Positions 1-8,181 of a DNA stretch of 20,074 bases are shown in pieces. Each line of letters begins with the position of its first letter. The first letter of the stretch is position 1. Origin of the DNA: CAYTED01 sp964404075 (GTDB taxonomy: Bacteria; Patescibacteriota; Minisyncoccia; Moranbacterales; UBA1568); contig CAYOIM010000017.1 in assembly GCA_964404075.1 (NCBI GenBank), forward strand, positions 1 through 20,074. The letters are read 5' to 3'. Under the pieces are notes generated by a model that had not been told where the DNA came from, searched no databases, and worked only from the letters and a program-made list of their open reading frames with translations. Both the position numbers and the translations under genes were made by a program.

Positions 1-230
1 GCGTAGTGACGAGCCTCGGTCTCATATTCGCAATGAGCGGTCGCGATGGTGATACCGCGCTCCCTCTCTTCCGGAGCCTTGTCGATATCATCGATACCGC
101 GCGCCTTCGCCAAACCACGGAAGCTGAGCACCGACAAAATCGCCGCTGTGAGCGTCGTCTTACCATGGTCGACATGACCGATGGTACCGATATTGACATG
201 CGGCTTGGTCCGCTGAAACTGTTCTGCCAT
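1..230 (-). CDS. tuf: Elongation factor Tu, N-terminal part (runs off the left edge)
   Basis: This is the first 76 residues of EF-Tu, the GTPase that carries aminoacyl-tRNA to the ribosomal A site. The protein begins MAEQFQRTKPHVNIGTIGHV and shows the P-loop GHVDHGKT (G1) and the switch-I segment with ERERGITIATAHCEYET, both diagnostic of EF-Tu. The common TAHVEYE reads TAHCEYE here. The ATG at 230-228 is supported by AAGGA about 10 bases upstream and by the canonical N-terminus. The remaining ~320 residues lie outside the window. A near-consensus promoter at 372-400 drives it separately from rpsL-rpsG-fusA, which lies 9 kb upstream on the same strand. Confidence 0.97.
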   Translation of the reverse strand, partial: MAEQFQRTKPHVNIGTIGHVDHGKTTLTAAILSVLSFRGLAKARGIDDIDKAPEERERGITIATAHCEYETEARHY

Positions 231-371
231 ACCTTTTTGTCCTTCATTCCCCTGCTCCCATAAAGGAAGCACAAGAAGAGAGAAACGAGTATTAAATAAA
301 TTATTTTTTCTAAGCTATTCAGAGCCACTTTTTCCACGAATGAAAAAAGATTGCCGTGAAGCATCAGAAAC

Positions 372-400
372 ATACTATCAAGCTCTGTCAAAGGTGTCAA
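372..400 (-). promoter_or_regulatory. sigma70-type promoter of tuf
   Basis: On the minus strand the -35 TTGACA (400-395) and the -10 TAGTAT (377-372) are separated by exactly 17 bases. Transcription would start near 365 and leave an untranslated leader of about 135 nt before the tuf ATG at 230. I see no clear intrinsic terminator or known riboswitch in that leader. The call rests on motif match and position only. Confidence 0.75.
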
Positions 401-431
401 GAGTGCAACCATACCAAGCATTATGAATCCA

Positions 432-465
432 ACGGTCGCTCCGCTTTGAGGCGGTGAATCCGCTA
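432..465. repeat. Imperfect palindrome, CGGTCGCTCCGC family (degenerate copy)
   Basis: The left end ACGGTCGCTCCGCT matches 13537-13550 base for base. The arms pair through CGG/CCG on the outside and CCGC/GCGG on the inside, around TTTGA. It looks like a decayed copy of the palindromes at 1112, 8288 and 13525. Confidence 0.55.
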
Positions 466-589
466 GATACAATATCGATTACTAAACAAGAAAAGAGAGA
501 TGCACAAATGTTACCTCTACACCACGGTCGTCGTCTTCGTGTTACATTGCTCAATACCTTTCAAGGCTTTCTACAAAACAAACGCCTAC

Positions 590-627
590 TTGGAAGTCCA
601 ACCTCCAAGTGGACTTTGGTATTCCAA
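590..627. repeat. Two-step hairpin in the tuf/coiled-coil spacer
   Basis: AGTCCA (595-600) pairs with TGGACT (610-615), and the outer TTGGAA (590-595) with TTCCAA (622-627), leaving a small bulge. No T-run follows, so it is not an obvious terminator. It directly abuts the palindrome at 626-680. Confidence 0.45.
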
Positions 628-680
628 ACAGCGGTCGAAGCCAGTACCCAAAAAAGTGAGGGGAGTGGGGTACAACCGCT
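626..680. repeat. Palindrome with AGCGGT/ACCGCT ends
   Basis: The outer arms AGCGGT (630-635) and ACCGCT (675-680) enclose an inner pair, GTACCC (644-649) with GGGTAC (668-673), around an A- and G-rich loop. The left end AACAGCGGT is shared with the elements at 14382 and 16668. It lies just upstream of the promoter at 708. Confidence 0.5.
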
Positions 681-707
681 CTCGAAGATAAGTGCCACCA
701 CCCCGGT

Positions 708-736
708 TTGACTCACTATTACGAGAGAGGTACAAT
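708..736 (+). promoter_or_regulatory. sigma70-type promoter predicting a leaderless transcript
   Basis: TTGACT (708-713) and TACAAT (731-736) are separated by 17 bases. The expected start, 6-7 bases past the -10, falls on the A of the ATG at 743. The mRNA would therefore have no 5' leader and no Shine-Dalgarno sequence. Confidence 0.75.
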
Positions 737-742
737 GTCTCT

Positions 743-1045
743 ATGAAGAAAACATCGAAAGTATATTCTGGAGATCAGGTCGTCGCCATCCTCGAGGATA
801 TCAAGGATCAGTTTAATGCGTTCGGAGAAGGACTCGGCGTCGTTTCTGACGGGCAGGAACGACTCGAAAAACGATTTAATAGACTCGAAAAAAAAGTTGA
901 AGAAATTGATATACGACTTATCAGCGTGCAAGGCGATGTCATCGAAATTAAACACAAGCTCTCGGAAAAAGTCGACCTCGCGGATTTCCAAAAATTGGAA
1001 AAACGGATGATAAAGCTCGAGAAACTCGTCTTGGCAACGAGATAA
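743..1045 (+). CDS. Small coiled-coil protein, hypothetical
   Basis: This gene encodes 100 residues beginning MKKTSKVYSGDQVVAILEDI. From about residue 25 to the end the sequence is heptad-like and charged (ERLEKRFNRLEKKVEEIDIRL, then LEKRMIKLEKLV), as in a continuous two-part coiled coil. There is no signal peptide or membrane segment. An in-frame ATG exists at 692, but it lies upstream of the promoter at 708-736, so the ATG at 743 is the start. The gene is monocistronic, flanked by that promoter and the terminator at 1065. Similar short coiled-coil proteins are common in Patescibacteria, but I cannot assign a function. The antisense frame at 719-1060 is a shadow. Confidence 0.85.
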   Translation: MKKTSKVYSGDQVVAILEDIKDQFNAFGEGLGVVSDGQERLEKRFNRLEKKVEEIDIRLISVQGDVIEIKHKLSEKVDLADFQKLEKRMIKLEKLVLATR

Positions 1046-1064
1046 TGTTTTTTCAATCATTCAC

Positions 1065-1097
1065 AAAAAACAGAGAGCAATGAGCTCTCTGTTTTTT
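1065..1097. terminator. Bidirectional Rho-independent terminator
   Basis: A perfect 8-bp stem CAGAGAGC/GCTCTCTG (1071-1078 with 1084-1091) has an AATGA loop. It is flanked by AAAAAA on the left and TTTTTT on the right, so it can end the coiled-coil transcript from the left and the subtilase transcript from the right. Confidence 0.9.
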
Positions 1098-1111
1098 CTA
1101 TTTTTTCACAC

Positions 1112-1145
1112 AGTGGTCGCACCGCCCGCAGACGGAACGACCACT
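1112..1145. repeat. Palindrome, AGTGGTCGcaCCG family
   Basis: Arms of 13 bases (1112-1124 and 1133-1145) match at 11 of 13 positions around an 8-base loop. The right arm CGGaaCGACCA also occurs at the right end of the 8288-8363 element, which identifies both as members of one family. It lies between the terminator and the GH130 remnant, with no gene of its own. Confidence 0.65.
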
Positions 1146-1165
1146 CTCAGCCTCAATTCTCTTTT

Positions 1166-1258
1166 CTAATCCCGCAAAATATGCGTTAGCAATTTGGCAA
1201 GCGAGATGGTCGCGACGCCGATCACCGTGTCCGCTCCGCCGTAGTAGATGACGAGCTT
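1166..1258 (-). pseudogene. 3' remnant of a third GH130-type gene
   Basis: Read on the minus strand, this segment encodes KLVIYYGGADTVIG, then VATISLAKLLTHILRD and a TAG stop. That is residue-for-residue the last 30 residues of the intact gene at 4312-6231. The DNA differs at 12 of 93 positions and every difference is synonymous. There is no start codon, and an in-frame TAG lies only three codons upstream of the homology, so it is not translated. The homology stops abruptly at 1258, inside the TAA stop (1259-1257) of the subtilase gene. Beyond both edges the sequence shows no similarity to the surroundings of the intact gene. It is best read as the tail of a former paralogue whose 5' part was lost or replaced. 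Confidence 0.85.
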
Positions 1259-4208
1259 ACTCCACTACCTTGTAACTAATACGCTGGCTCTTTTTCCTCG
1301 TTTTTGTATCAAAAGCATACCAAAAATATTTCCCTTTTGGCTTCCTTCCGACAGTAAAGCTCACCGAGAATACCCCATGATCATCCGTCCTCGTCTTGAT
1401 TTTCTGATACGAACCATTTGCAACGGAAAAATATATTTCTACCAAGGAGTCCTTTGAGAACCGCTCACCACTTTGAGTGAGCGTCTCGCCGCGCTTCACC
1501 TGAGACTGAGAATTTTTTATGGCGCGCTTCTCCGGGACATATCTCACCGTTTTCGTATACACATCCGATATGGCACCATCGACATCCTTGAAACGGAAGT
1601 AGAATCTCTGCTTCCCGCCCTTCTTCTTCACATCGATCCTCACACCATCTCGTATCGCCCTCCATTCCGCACCAGCAAAATCCTCATGGCGCGACACCAT
1701 GTAATAGGCTACATGATCGACATCATCAAACTTCACCCGGACGCTCTCATTACTGGTTTTTCCGAGACTCACATCCCCCTTCTTGAACGAGACCCCCGTA
1801 TCAGCGAACGAGTGAGCACTCACCGTCACCGTCACCGTATAATAAATGGAAAACCCATTCGAATCACTCAACACATAGTCCACTGGATCCGTATAATCCT
1901 GCTCGAATCCCGGGGCTAAATTGATCGAACTCCCTATATCCGTGTAAATGACTGGAAGCAAAGTAGCCCTGTTCGTCCCATACGGCACCGTTATCGCTAC
2001 GGTATGATTCTCATTGTCAATGACCGCCTGTGTCACGATGCCGTCAAATCGGAAATCGGAAATCGTCGGCGTCGATGCAGTGAGCACGGTCACGACATAG
2101 TCTTTCGTCGATCCGTCAAGCGCGGTCACCGTATAGGTCACCGGATTCGTGAAATCCTGCACCGTGTTGGAAGCGGGACTGATTGAGACTCCCGAAAAAT
2201 AAATTTCCGGAGTAATCGCGGAGAGATCCGCTCCGGAAGGAATCGCGACACTCACCGTTCCCGCCGTATCATCGATGATCGGCTCAGTCCAAACGGGATG
2301 AATCACGATACTCGTAATCGTTTTCACTGATCGGAGATATTGCAATGTGCCCTCTACATTCAATCGCTTCCCGCTCGCGACGACGCCATCGAGTCCGGCG
2401 ATGGCATCACCCTGATTCACGATGGCATCCTTCATCACATCAATACTGACATCCGGCCGATACCCCCACGCCAAGGCGACCGCACCCGCCACCATCGGCG
2501 CCGCCATCGATGTCCCATCCATCCACTCATAGGTCTCACCGGAACCATCGGCGAGATACTTCACCTTCAAATTATTCACGGTACAACCGGCATGATTCGC
2601 ATCGGCGCTACCATTCGTTATCCATTTGAAACGGAGTTTCGTCGTCGCGGAAGAAGCGACCCCGAGCACAGTATCCCTCGCCTCATAGGATACGGATCCA
2701 GCCGAATCACTATCGTCATCGATCATCGATTCATCCCAGCGCATATCAGCGAGCGACCAGCTGACGCCGCCATCATCACTCGAATCAATCTCCATGTAAT
2801 CACTCCATCCGCTCGGGCTGTATTCCGTATCGCAGGTGGTATCGAAATCCACATACACATGTCCATCTCTCGATGCTGTTGTATTATACGAAGCAGTGGT
2901 CGCGGTATTGCTCACATTATCCAGATACGGCGACTGGTTCGTATCACCGACGAGCTTCTTATCGCCGCTCTCATTCACGGTGCCGAAATTCCCCGTCTTC
3001 GTCCATGTCGCCGGTACACCGGGTACCGTCACACCCTGGAAATCTTCATTCAAAGCATTGGTATAGGCACTCGCGGAGAAGATATTCACCCCCGGTGCGG
3101 CCAAATCCACCGTTGATGCGCCGTAATTCGAAAAGTCCGCCAACGCGTCATTTTGGTCAGTCGCAGCGACACAGATCACATTGTCATACCCATTTCCCGA
3201 GAGAGCGCACGGATAGAGAGGGTCAGAACCGTCGTTATCAACCGACTCATTTCCCGCCGCCGCGACGAACATGCCATCGAAACTACTGATGGCACTGTCC
3301 AAAATCGGGTCATCATCATACCCTCCCCAACTGGCATTGATCACCTTCGCTCCATTCCGCTGGGCAAAAGCGATAGCATTCACCACTTCCTCGGTGGTGA
3401 GCGATGACTTCAGCGACATAATCTTCGCATTCGGAGCGACACCGATCAATCCCTTGGAATTATTCTTCAGCGCGGCGATAATACCGGCAACAAATGTCCC
3501 ATGGGTGTCCGAATCCGGCAATGGATTCGTATCATCATTCTCGAAGTCATACCCGTGCAGGCATCCCCCGCCGATAGAATCGCCATTCGCATCCACGCAG
3601 GACGATCCATCCCACATATTCGCCGCGAGATCCGGATGATCATACGCGACACCCTCATCGATTACCGCGACCGTGATCGCGCCATTCGTTCCCTCATTGA
3701 TGCCCCACGCTTCCGGCGCATCGATATCCGCATCAGCCGTTCCCGCCGTACCATTCACGGTCTGTCCGGTATTGTCGAGCCCCCACAAACTCGTTTTATA
3801 GGTATCATTCGTCGAAATCGCGAGCGGCTTGTACCGATAATTCGGCTGTACCAAGGTCACGGATGAATCGGCAATCAATTCCTCCACTTTCTTTTTGACC
3901 GATTTTCCATCTTTGATACGAAATACCGCCACTCTTCCCGAATCAAGAGATGCTTTTTTCTCGAGATGTCGCTTCTCGGCAAAAGTGGTGATTTTTGTCG
4001 TATTGCCGATGACACTCGATGCAAAGCGAACCATAATCTCGTCATTCGCATAAAGAGCCTTATCAGAAATTTTCGATATCCGTTTCTCTTGAGGAGCATT
4101 AAACCCGCCCTTTCCCGGAACAACGGCTACTGCACTCATCGGATACATTGACGCCGTAATGGCGATTACCAAAAAGAGAGCGAGCATTCTTCTGCCTTGC
4201 ATCATCAT
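1257..4208 (-). CDS. Secreted multidomain subtilisin-like serine protease (S8)
   Basis: This 983-residue protein has a signal peptide (QGRRMLALFLVIAITASMYP, cleavage probably near AVA-VV, residues 27-30). An inhibitor-like propeptide (about 45-130) follows. The S8 catalytic domain has Asp184 (AVIDEG), His236 (DTHGTFVAG), oxyanion Asn320 (AAAGNES) and Ser567 (GTSMAAP). About 180 residues (380-560), rich in beta-type sequence and with paired Cys, are inserted between the APGVNIFSAS segment and the serine motif. Two DUF5018-like beta domains follow (about 630-710 and 714-797), then FN3/Ig-like segments to the end. No LPXTG or C-terminal membrane helix is visible, so it is secreted or loosely surface-bound. 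The start could be any of three consecutive ATGs, or Met8, which has AAGG upstream; the longer forms keep the two arginines expected before a signal helix. It has its own promoter at 4272-4300. Confidence 0.93.
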   Translation of the reverse strand: MMMQGRRMLALFLVIAITASMYPMSAVAVVPGKGGFNAPQEKRISKISDKALYANDEIMVRFASSVIGNTTKITTFAEKRHLEKKASLDSGRVAVFRIKDGKSVKKKVEELIADSSVTLVQPNYRYKPLAISTNDTYKTSLWGLDNTGQTVNGTAGTADADIDAPEAWGINEGTNGAITVAVIDEGVAYDHPDLAANMWDGSSCVDANGDSIGGGCLHGYDFENDDTNPLPDSDTHGTFVAGIIAALKNNSKGLIGVAPNAKIMSLKSSLTTEEVVNAIAFAQRNGAKVINASWGGYDDDPILDSAISSFDGMFVAAAGNESVDNDGSDPLYPCALSGNGYDNVICVAATDQNDALADFSNYGASTVDLAAPGVNIFSASAYTNALNEDFQGVTVPGVPATWTKTGNFGTVNESGDKKLVGDTNQSPYLDNVSNTATTASYNTTASRDGHVYVDFDTTCDTEYSPSGWSDYMEIDSSDDGGVSWSLADMRWDESMIDDDSDSAGSVSYEARDTVLGVASSATTKLRFKWITNGSADANHAGCTVNNLKVKYLADGSGETYEWMDGTSMAAPMVAGAVALAWGYRPDVSIDVMKDAIVNQGDAIAGLDGVVASGKRLNVEGTLQYLRSVKTITSIVIHPVWTEPIIDDTAGTVSVAIPSGADLSAITPEIYFSGVSISPASNTVQDFTNPVTYTVTALDGSTKDYVVTVLTASTPTISDFRFDGIVTQAVIDNENHTVAITVPYGTNRATLLPVIYTDIGSSINLAPGFEQDYTDPVDYVLSDSNGFSIYYTVTVTVSAHSFADTGVSFKKGDVSLGKTSNESVRVKFDDVDHVAYYMVSRHEDFAGAEWRAIRDGVRIDVKKKGGKQRFYFRFKDVDGAISDVYTKTVRYVPEKRAIKNSQSQVKRGETLTQSGERFSKDSLVEIYFSVANGSYQKIKTRTDDHGVFSVSFTVGRKPKGKYFWYAFDTKTRKKSQRISYKVVE

Positions 4209-4271
4209 AAGAGCATCATTATTTTATTTTTCTCAACTCTATTTTCTATACTCTCAACTCCATACTCTCTC

Positions 4272-4300
4272 ATCATACCCTCCCCAATAAAAGCTGGCAA
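4272..4300 (-). promoter_or_regulatory. sigma70-type promoter of the subtilase gene
   Basis: TTGCCA (4300-4295) and TATGAT (4277-4272) on the minus strand are 17 bases apart. Transcription would start near 4265, giving a leader of about 57 nt. The leader carries two direct copies each of GAGAGTAT and GAGTTGAGA. The promoter makes the protease separable from the GH130 genes upstream, although read-through remains possible. Confidence 0.65.
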
Positions 4301-4311
4301 AAATGAGAAAA

Positions 4312-6231
4312 CTAATCCCGCAGAATATGTGTGAGGAGTTTCGCGAGGGAGATGGTCGCAACGCCGATGACGGTATCCGCTCCGCCGTAGTAGATGACGA
4401 GCTTGCTTCCCAGGATGATGGATCCGCAGGGGAAGACGACATTCGGCACGATCCCCTCCAACTCATACTCCATCTCCGGGGTGAAGAGCGGCGCATCCGT
4501 TCGACCGATGACTTTCTCGGGGTCTTTCAGATCGAGGAGTGCCGCTCCCACGCGATACCGGTGATCCTCGGAAGAAACGCCATGATAGAGGAGGAGCCAA
4601 CCTTTCTTCGTTTTGAGTGGAGTCGAGGAAATGCCTATTTTCAAATCATCCCACATCCCGGGTCGTGGTCTCATGATCGGATTGCGCGGGAGAAAATTCT
4701 TCCCATCGAGTTCCGAGAGATGTTTCACGAAACACAGGTCGATATTCGGCTGGAACCGATGGAGGAACACATACTGCCCATTGATTTTCTCCGGAAACAA
4801 GGCGGCATCCTTGTCATCGATACCGGGAGAAGAGATGAGAACCGGCGTCGTCCATTCATCGAATCGCCGCTCCTTAAATGCATTCACCGAAATACTCGTC
4901 ATCGCGACCCGCGGAGGATGCACCGCATCGAAAGCCGTATAGCACATGTAGTAAGTATCCCCCATCTTCGTGATACGGGGATCCTCACAGCCGGAATTAC
5001 CCGGGTTCAATTTCTGCTCGAAGAGTTCCCGCGGGACATAGATCGGCTCGGGAAGTCGTTCCTCGACCGTCGAGATATCCGAGAGGATGGCGTATCCCAT
5101 CACCGAAGTATCCTCATGCCCCATCGCCCGATAGACGAGATGTATCTTCCCATCTTCAAGGAATGCCGCTGGATTGAACACCGCTTTATCCTCCCAATCG
5201 TGATCGGGAAGAGGAACGAGAATCGGATTTTCTTTCGCACGATCGAAGAGGAGCGTCCCTTCTCCCTGCGTCATATCCTGGAGCAGTCTCGCAAGCGGCG
5301 TGGTCGCACGGCATACGGTCGTATCGGCGGCACCATAGTAGATATGGAGATCATCCCCTTCGATATACGCACCGGATGGAAAGGTAATGTTGTCCACCAT
5401 GCCATAGAGCTCATAATTTTCCTGCGGCATGATGATCGGCGTCTGCGTTCGTCCGATGATTTTCCGGGGATCCGACTTGTCGAGGAGCACCGCTTCGATA
5501 CCGAATACCTGCGCGGGCGTCCCATAGTGATAGATATGCGAATAGATGAGGAGCCAGCCCTTCGTCGTCTCGAGTGGTGGTGCGCCGATTTCCACATGAT
5601 CCCCCGTCCGCTTGGAGAGGTGCACCGCGTGATTGCCGATGTCCGCATACCAGTTCCGCCAGTATGCCTCCGACCACATGTCCGACTCTTTATCAAAAAA
5701 AGCGAGCGCGATCGTCGATGGCGGTCGATCCGTATTCACCGAAAGGAGTGCGGCGAATTTCCCGTTGATCTTCTTCGGAAACAAAGTCATCGCCTTGGAA
5801 TTGAAATGCGTCACATGGTGTTTTTCCTGTATGGTTTTCAGATCCGTTGAAACCGCGAGTCCGACGGTGATGCCCTCCGGACTGAACGGATAGGTCGAAA
5901 GCGCCGTATAGAAAACATAATACTTTCCGCCGAGCCTCGTGACACGCGGATCTTCACAGCCATATCGTTCCCAACTTTCCTCCGGCAGGATGAACGGCGC
6001 CGTCTTCGGAAAATGCACACCATCCTTGCTCTCCGCTTTCCCGATGACCGAAAGCATCAGCTCGACGCCTTCGTAAAACTGCGGCTCCGAGAGAGCGCGA
6101 TAGAGAAGTGATACGGATTTCCCGGAACCCGTTTTGACCGGACACCCATTGAATGTCGCCGCCGCCTCGAAGGCATGCTCCCAGTTGGGACGGAGGATCG
6201 GATTAGAGGAAGAGCGGATAACGGACAACAT
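4312..6231 (-). CDS. Double-propeller GH130-type glycosidase/phosphorylase
   Basis: The 639 residues contain two consecutive GH130-like five-bladed propellers, about 1-315 and 325-639. Each has the family motif GCEDPR (Asp94 and Asp417), which I associate with the proton-donating Asp of GH130. Each also has LFPxKING (150-157 and again in the second half), a PPL/TPLxTxKGWLLxY motif and a final YYGxADT blade. GH130 enzymes cleave beta-mannosides by phosphorolysis or hydrolysis and are usually single propellers of 300-400 residues, so this is an internal tandem duplication. There is no signal peptide, so it is cytoplasmic. The start at 6231 has TGGAG five bases upstream, overlapping the end of the preceding gene. 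The 12-base gap to that gene indicates an operon. Substrate and choice of phosphorolysis or hydrolysis cannot be read from the sequence. Confidence 0.9.
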   Translation of the reverse strand: MLSVIRSSSNPILRPNWEHAFEAAATFNGCPVKTGSGKSVSLLYRALSEPQFYEGVELMLSVIGKAESKDGVHFPKTAPFILPEESWERYGCEDPRVTRLGGKYYVFYTALSTYPFSPEGITVGLAVSTDLKTIQEKHHVTHFNSKAMTLFPKKINGKFAALLSVNTDRPPSTIALAFFDKESDMWSEAYWRNWYADIGNHAVHLSKRTGDHVEIGAPPLETTKGWLLIYSHIYHYGTPAQVFGIEAVLLDKSDPRKIIGRTQTPIIMPQENYELYGMVDNITFPSGAYIEGDDLHIYYGAADTTVCRATTPLARLLQDMTQGEGTLLFDRAKENPILVPLPDHDWEDKAVFNPAAFLEDGKIHLVYRAMGHEDTSVMGYAILSDISTVEERLPEPIYVPRELFEQKLNPGNSGCEDPRITKMGDTYYMCYTAFDAVHPPRVAMTSISVNAFKERRFDEWTTPVLISSPGIDDKDAALFPEKINGQYVFLHRFQPNIDLCFVKHLSELDGKNFLPRNPIMRPRPGMWDDLKIGISSTPLKTKKGWLLLYHGVSSEDHRYRVGAALLDLKDPEKVIGRTDAPLFTPEMEYELEGIVPNVVFPCGSIILGSKLVIYYGGADTVIGVATISLAKLLTHILRD

Positions 6232-6243
6232 AATTCTCCAACA

Positions 6244-8154
6244 TTATGGATTGAAGGTGATCGCTTTCAGGCGTACGGGCTGATGCGTCATGAGCCGCGA
6301 CAGGAATTCATCGATCGGAGCCGCCGCGACCGCGACGGTCTGATCCGACGCACCGTAATAAACGAGGAGTGTCCCGTTCTTCACGACCGACCCACATACA
6401 TACACGACGCCCCGTTTGTGTCCGTTGTTCTCATAACTCATTTCGGGTTCGAGGATCGGCTGATCGGATCGTCGCTTGATCTTTTCAGGATGATTGAGAT
6501 CGAGGAGCATGACACCGACCTTGTACTTCCCGGGATCGCGGGCATCCATCGCATGGTAGAACACGAGCCAGCCGCGATCCGTACGAAGCGGCGGCGCTCC
6601 GACTCCGCGGATGATATTGTCCCACTGATTCTTCCGCTTCACTTCGGCGTATCCACCACCGCCATGAGACCTCAGGCTCTCGATATAATTCCCGTCCCCG
6701 AGGTCATCGAGGCTCTCCACATATTCTATCTTGATATCCGGACTGATGCCATGGAGCACCGCGTATTTCCCTCGGATTTTCTCCGGAAATATCACCCAAT
6801 TCTTCTGGATCTGTCCCGGCTGGGAAATGAGTCGGGGTGATGTCCAATGCCAATGCTGTGCGAGAAAATCCCGAGTCGCGATGGATGAGAGCGCGACCCC
6901 CGGAGGATTCATCCCGTCGAAAGCGACATAAATGAGGTAGATCCGCTCACCGATCTGCACAATGCGGGGATCCTCACAGCCGCCGTACCCTCCGCCAGAA
7001 ACCAGCTGATACGGATGTCTGTCCGCTGATTTGTTCCGCTTTTCGAAAGATCGCGACGGGATAAATACCGGTCCCGGTTCGCGATAGTGGATGCAGAGAC
7101 CATCGAAACTCGCCGCATACCCGAGTACGGAGAGTCCATCATGCCCCTGCGCCCGATAGAGGAGGTGCACGACGCCGTCGATCTGCAAAGCCGCCGGATT
7201 GAAAGTCGCCATCGATTCCCACGGATGCTCCGGACGAGGCGTAAGAATCGGATTACTCGGATGCCTCACGAGCGAGAGGGTGTGTCCGGTCGCCTCTTTC
7301 TTCGTCTGTCTTGTCGTTTTCTTCTTAGGAACTTTCTTCAGAAATTTCGGCATGGCACGAGCGACCGAACGGAGCGGTTCGGCGAAAATCTTTCGTGTTC
7401 CTTCCTGAAAATATCCGAGATAACCGTCATTCGTGTGGACGATCCCCACAAGATGGATATCCGCCGTCTTCCAATGATCCGGTTGTTCCCAGAGCGGATG
7501 CGTCGTCCGCCAGAGAAGCTTCGCCGGTGCCGTTTTGTCGAACAGTGCCGCACCGAGACAGAGTTTGCCCCGAATATTCTTCGCGAGGTAAAACACAGCG
7601 ATCCCCTCATCGGTCAGGAATGACTGTCCCATGGCAAGCGATCCATAATCGAAATGCGTATGCCGCGGTTCCAAGACTGCCTGGGAAAAAACGGAAAAAT
7701 TTTTCAGATCCTTCGACAGCGCCATCTTGATCGACCGACCATTGGCGGAAAAATAGAGAATCGAATACCCCTCGAAAGAATAGTTCGGGATCAACACGCC
7801 GAACGAGCGGATCCCATCGATCAGTCCGATTTTCTTCCACCGCAGGGCATCTTTCGACCGGGCGCCGTAGAGATAGGTCTTGCCGGCTCTCTTTTTCGTG
7901 TAGGTCAAAAAATAGCCTTCACCCTTTTGGAGAGGCGTTATCGTCATATCGATCGCGCCGGAAATATCCTCGCGGATACCCATCGCCTTCTTCACGATGA
8001 AACGATCCGGATTCGCTTTGAACGAAAAACCGGATCGGCTCTCGATGATCGAGAGACTCTTCTCCTTCGTTCCGAAAGGCGCGACAAATAACACGATCGT
8101 TTTCCCCTGCGAGAAAACCTCATATCCTCTTGGAAATACGACCTGGGATGTCAT
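6244..8154 (-). CDS. GH130-type protein with a degenerate N-terminal propeller
   Basis: This gene encodes 636 residues from the ATG at 8154 (MTSQVVFPRGYEV). The C-terminal half (about 295-620) is a clear GH130 domain with NPILTPRPEHPWES, GCEDPR (Asp395), FPEKIRGKYAVLHG, GAPPLRTDRGWLVFYH and YYGASDQ. The N-terminal half (1-255) has propeller-like repeats and ends like GH130 (LGAALFDKTAPAKLLWRT) but lacks the EDPR motif, so it looks catalytically dead. A lysine-rich linker (270-288) joins the halves. The frame stays open to 8664, but that extension is rejected: it crosses the divergent promoter region and the opposite gene and is highly charged low-complexity sequence. It is first in a two-gene operon with 4312-6231 and has the same architecture. 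It may bind or regulate substrate rather than add a second active site. Confidence 0.88.
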   Translation of the reverse strand: MTSQVVFPRGYEVFSQGKTIVLFVAPFGTKEKSLSIIESRSGFSFKANPDRFIVKKAMGIREDISGAIDMTITPLQKGEGYFLTYTKKRAGKTYLYGARSKDALRWKKIGLIDGIRSFGVLIPNYSFEGYSILYFSANGRSIKMALSKDLKNFSVFSQAVLEPRHTHFDYGSLAMGQSFLTDEGIAVFYLAKNIRGKLCLGAALFDKTAPAKLLWRTTHPLWEQPDHWKTADIHLVGIVHTNDGYLGYFQEGTRKIFAEPLRSVARAMPKFLKKVPKKKTTRQTKKEATGHTLSLVRHPSNPILTPRPEHPWESMATFNPAALQIDGVVHLLYRAQGHDGLSVLGYAASFDGLCIHYREPGPVFIPSRSFEKRNKSADRHPYQLVSGGGYGGCEDPRIVQIGERIYLIYVAFDGMNPPGVALSSIATRDFLAQHWHWTSPRLISQPGQIQKNWVIFPEKIRGKYAVLHGISPDIKIEYVESLDDLGDGNYIESLRSHGGGGYAEVKRKNQWDNIIRGVGAPPLRTDRGWLVFYHAMDARDPGKYKVGVMLLDLNHPEKIKRRSDQPILEPEMSYENNGHKRGVVYVCGSVVKNGTLLVYYGASDQTVAVAAAPIDEFLSRLMTHQPVRLKAITFNP

Positions 8155-8181
8155 ACGATTTTTGTCTTGCTTCTTTTCCCT

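Larger units (their letters stand above)
401..707. other. Gene-free spacer with several hairpins
   Basis: The spacer between the divergent tuf and coiled-coil genes has no convincing gene. Short open frames at 454-711 and 500-691 run through hairpin sequence, have no ribosome site and resemble no family. The spacer holds an imperfect palindrome at 432-465, a hairpin at 590-627 and a larger palindrome at 626-680, listed separately. Confidence 0.7.

Noticed and set aside
454..711. Short open frames in the tuf/coiled-coil spacer
   Set aside because: They run through hairpins and the palindrome at 626-680, lack ribosome sites and match no family.
1250..1265. Programmed frameshift joining the subtilase to the GH130 tail
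   Set aside because: The tail is one frame off at the subtilase stop, so a +1 shift at TAA would fuse them. I see no slippery motif or stimulator, and the fused tail would make no structural sense.
4303..5850. 515-residue open frame on the plus strand
   Set aside because: It is fully antisense to the GH130 gene, rich in Arg/His/Ile as expected of a shadow, with no recognisable motif.
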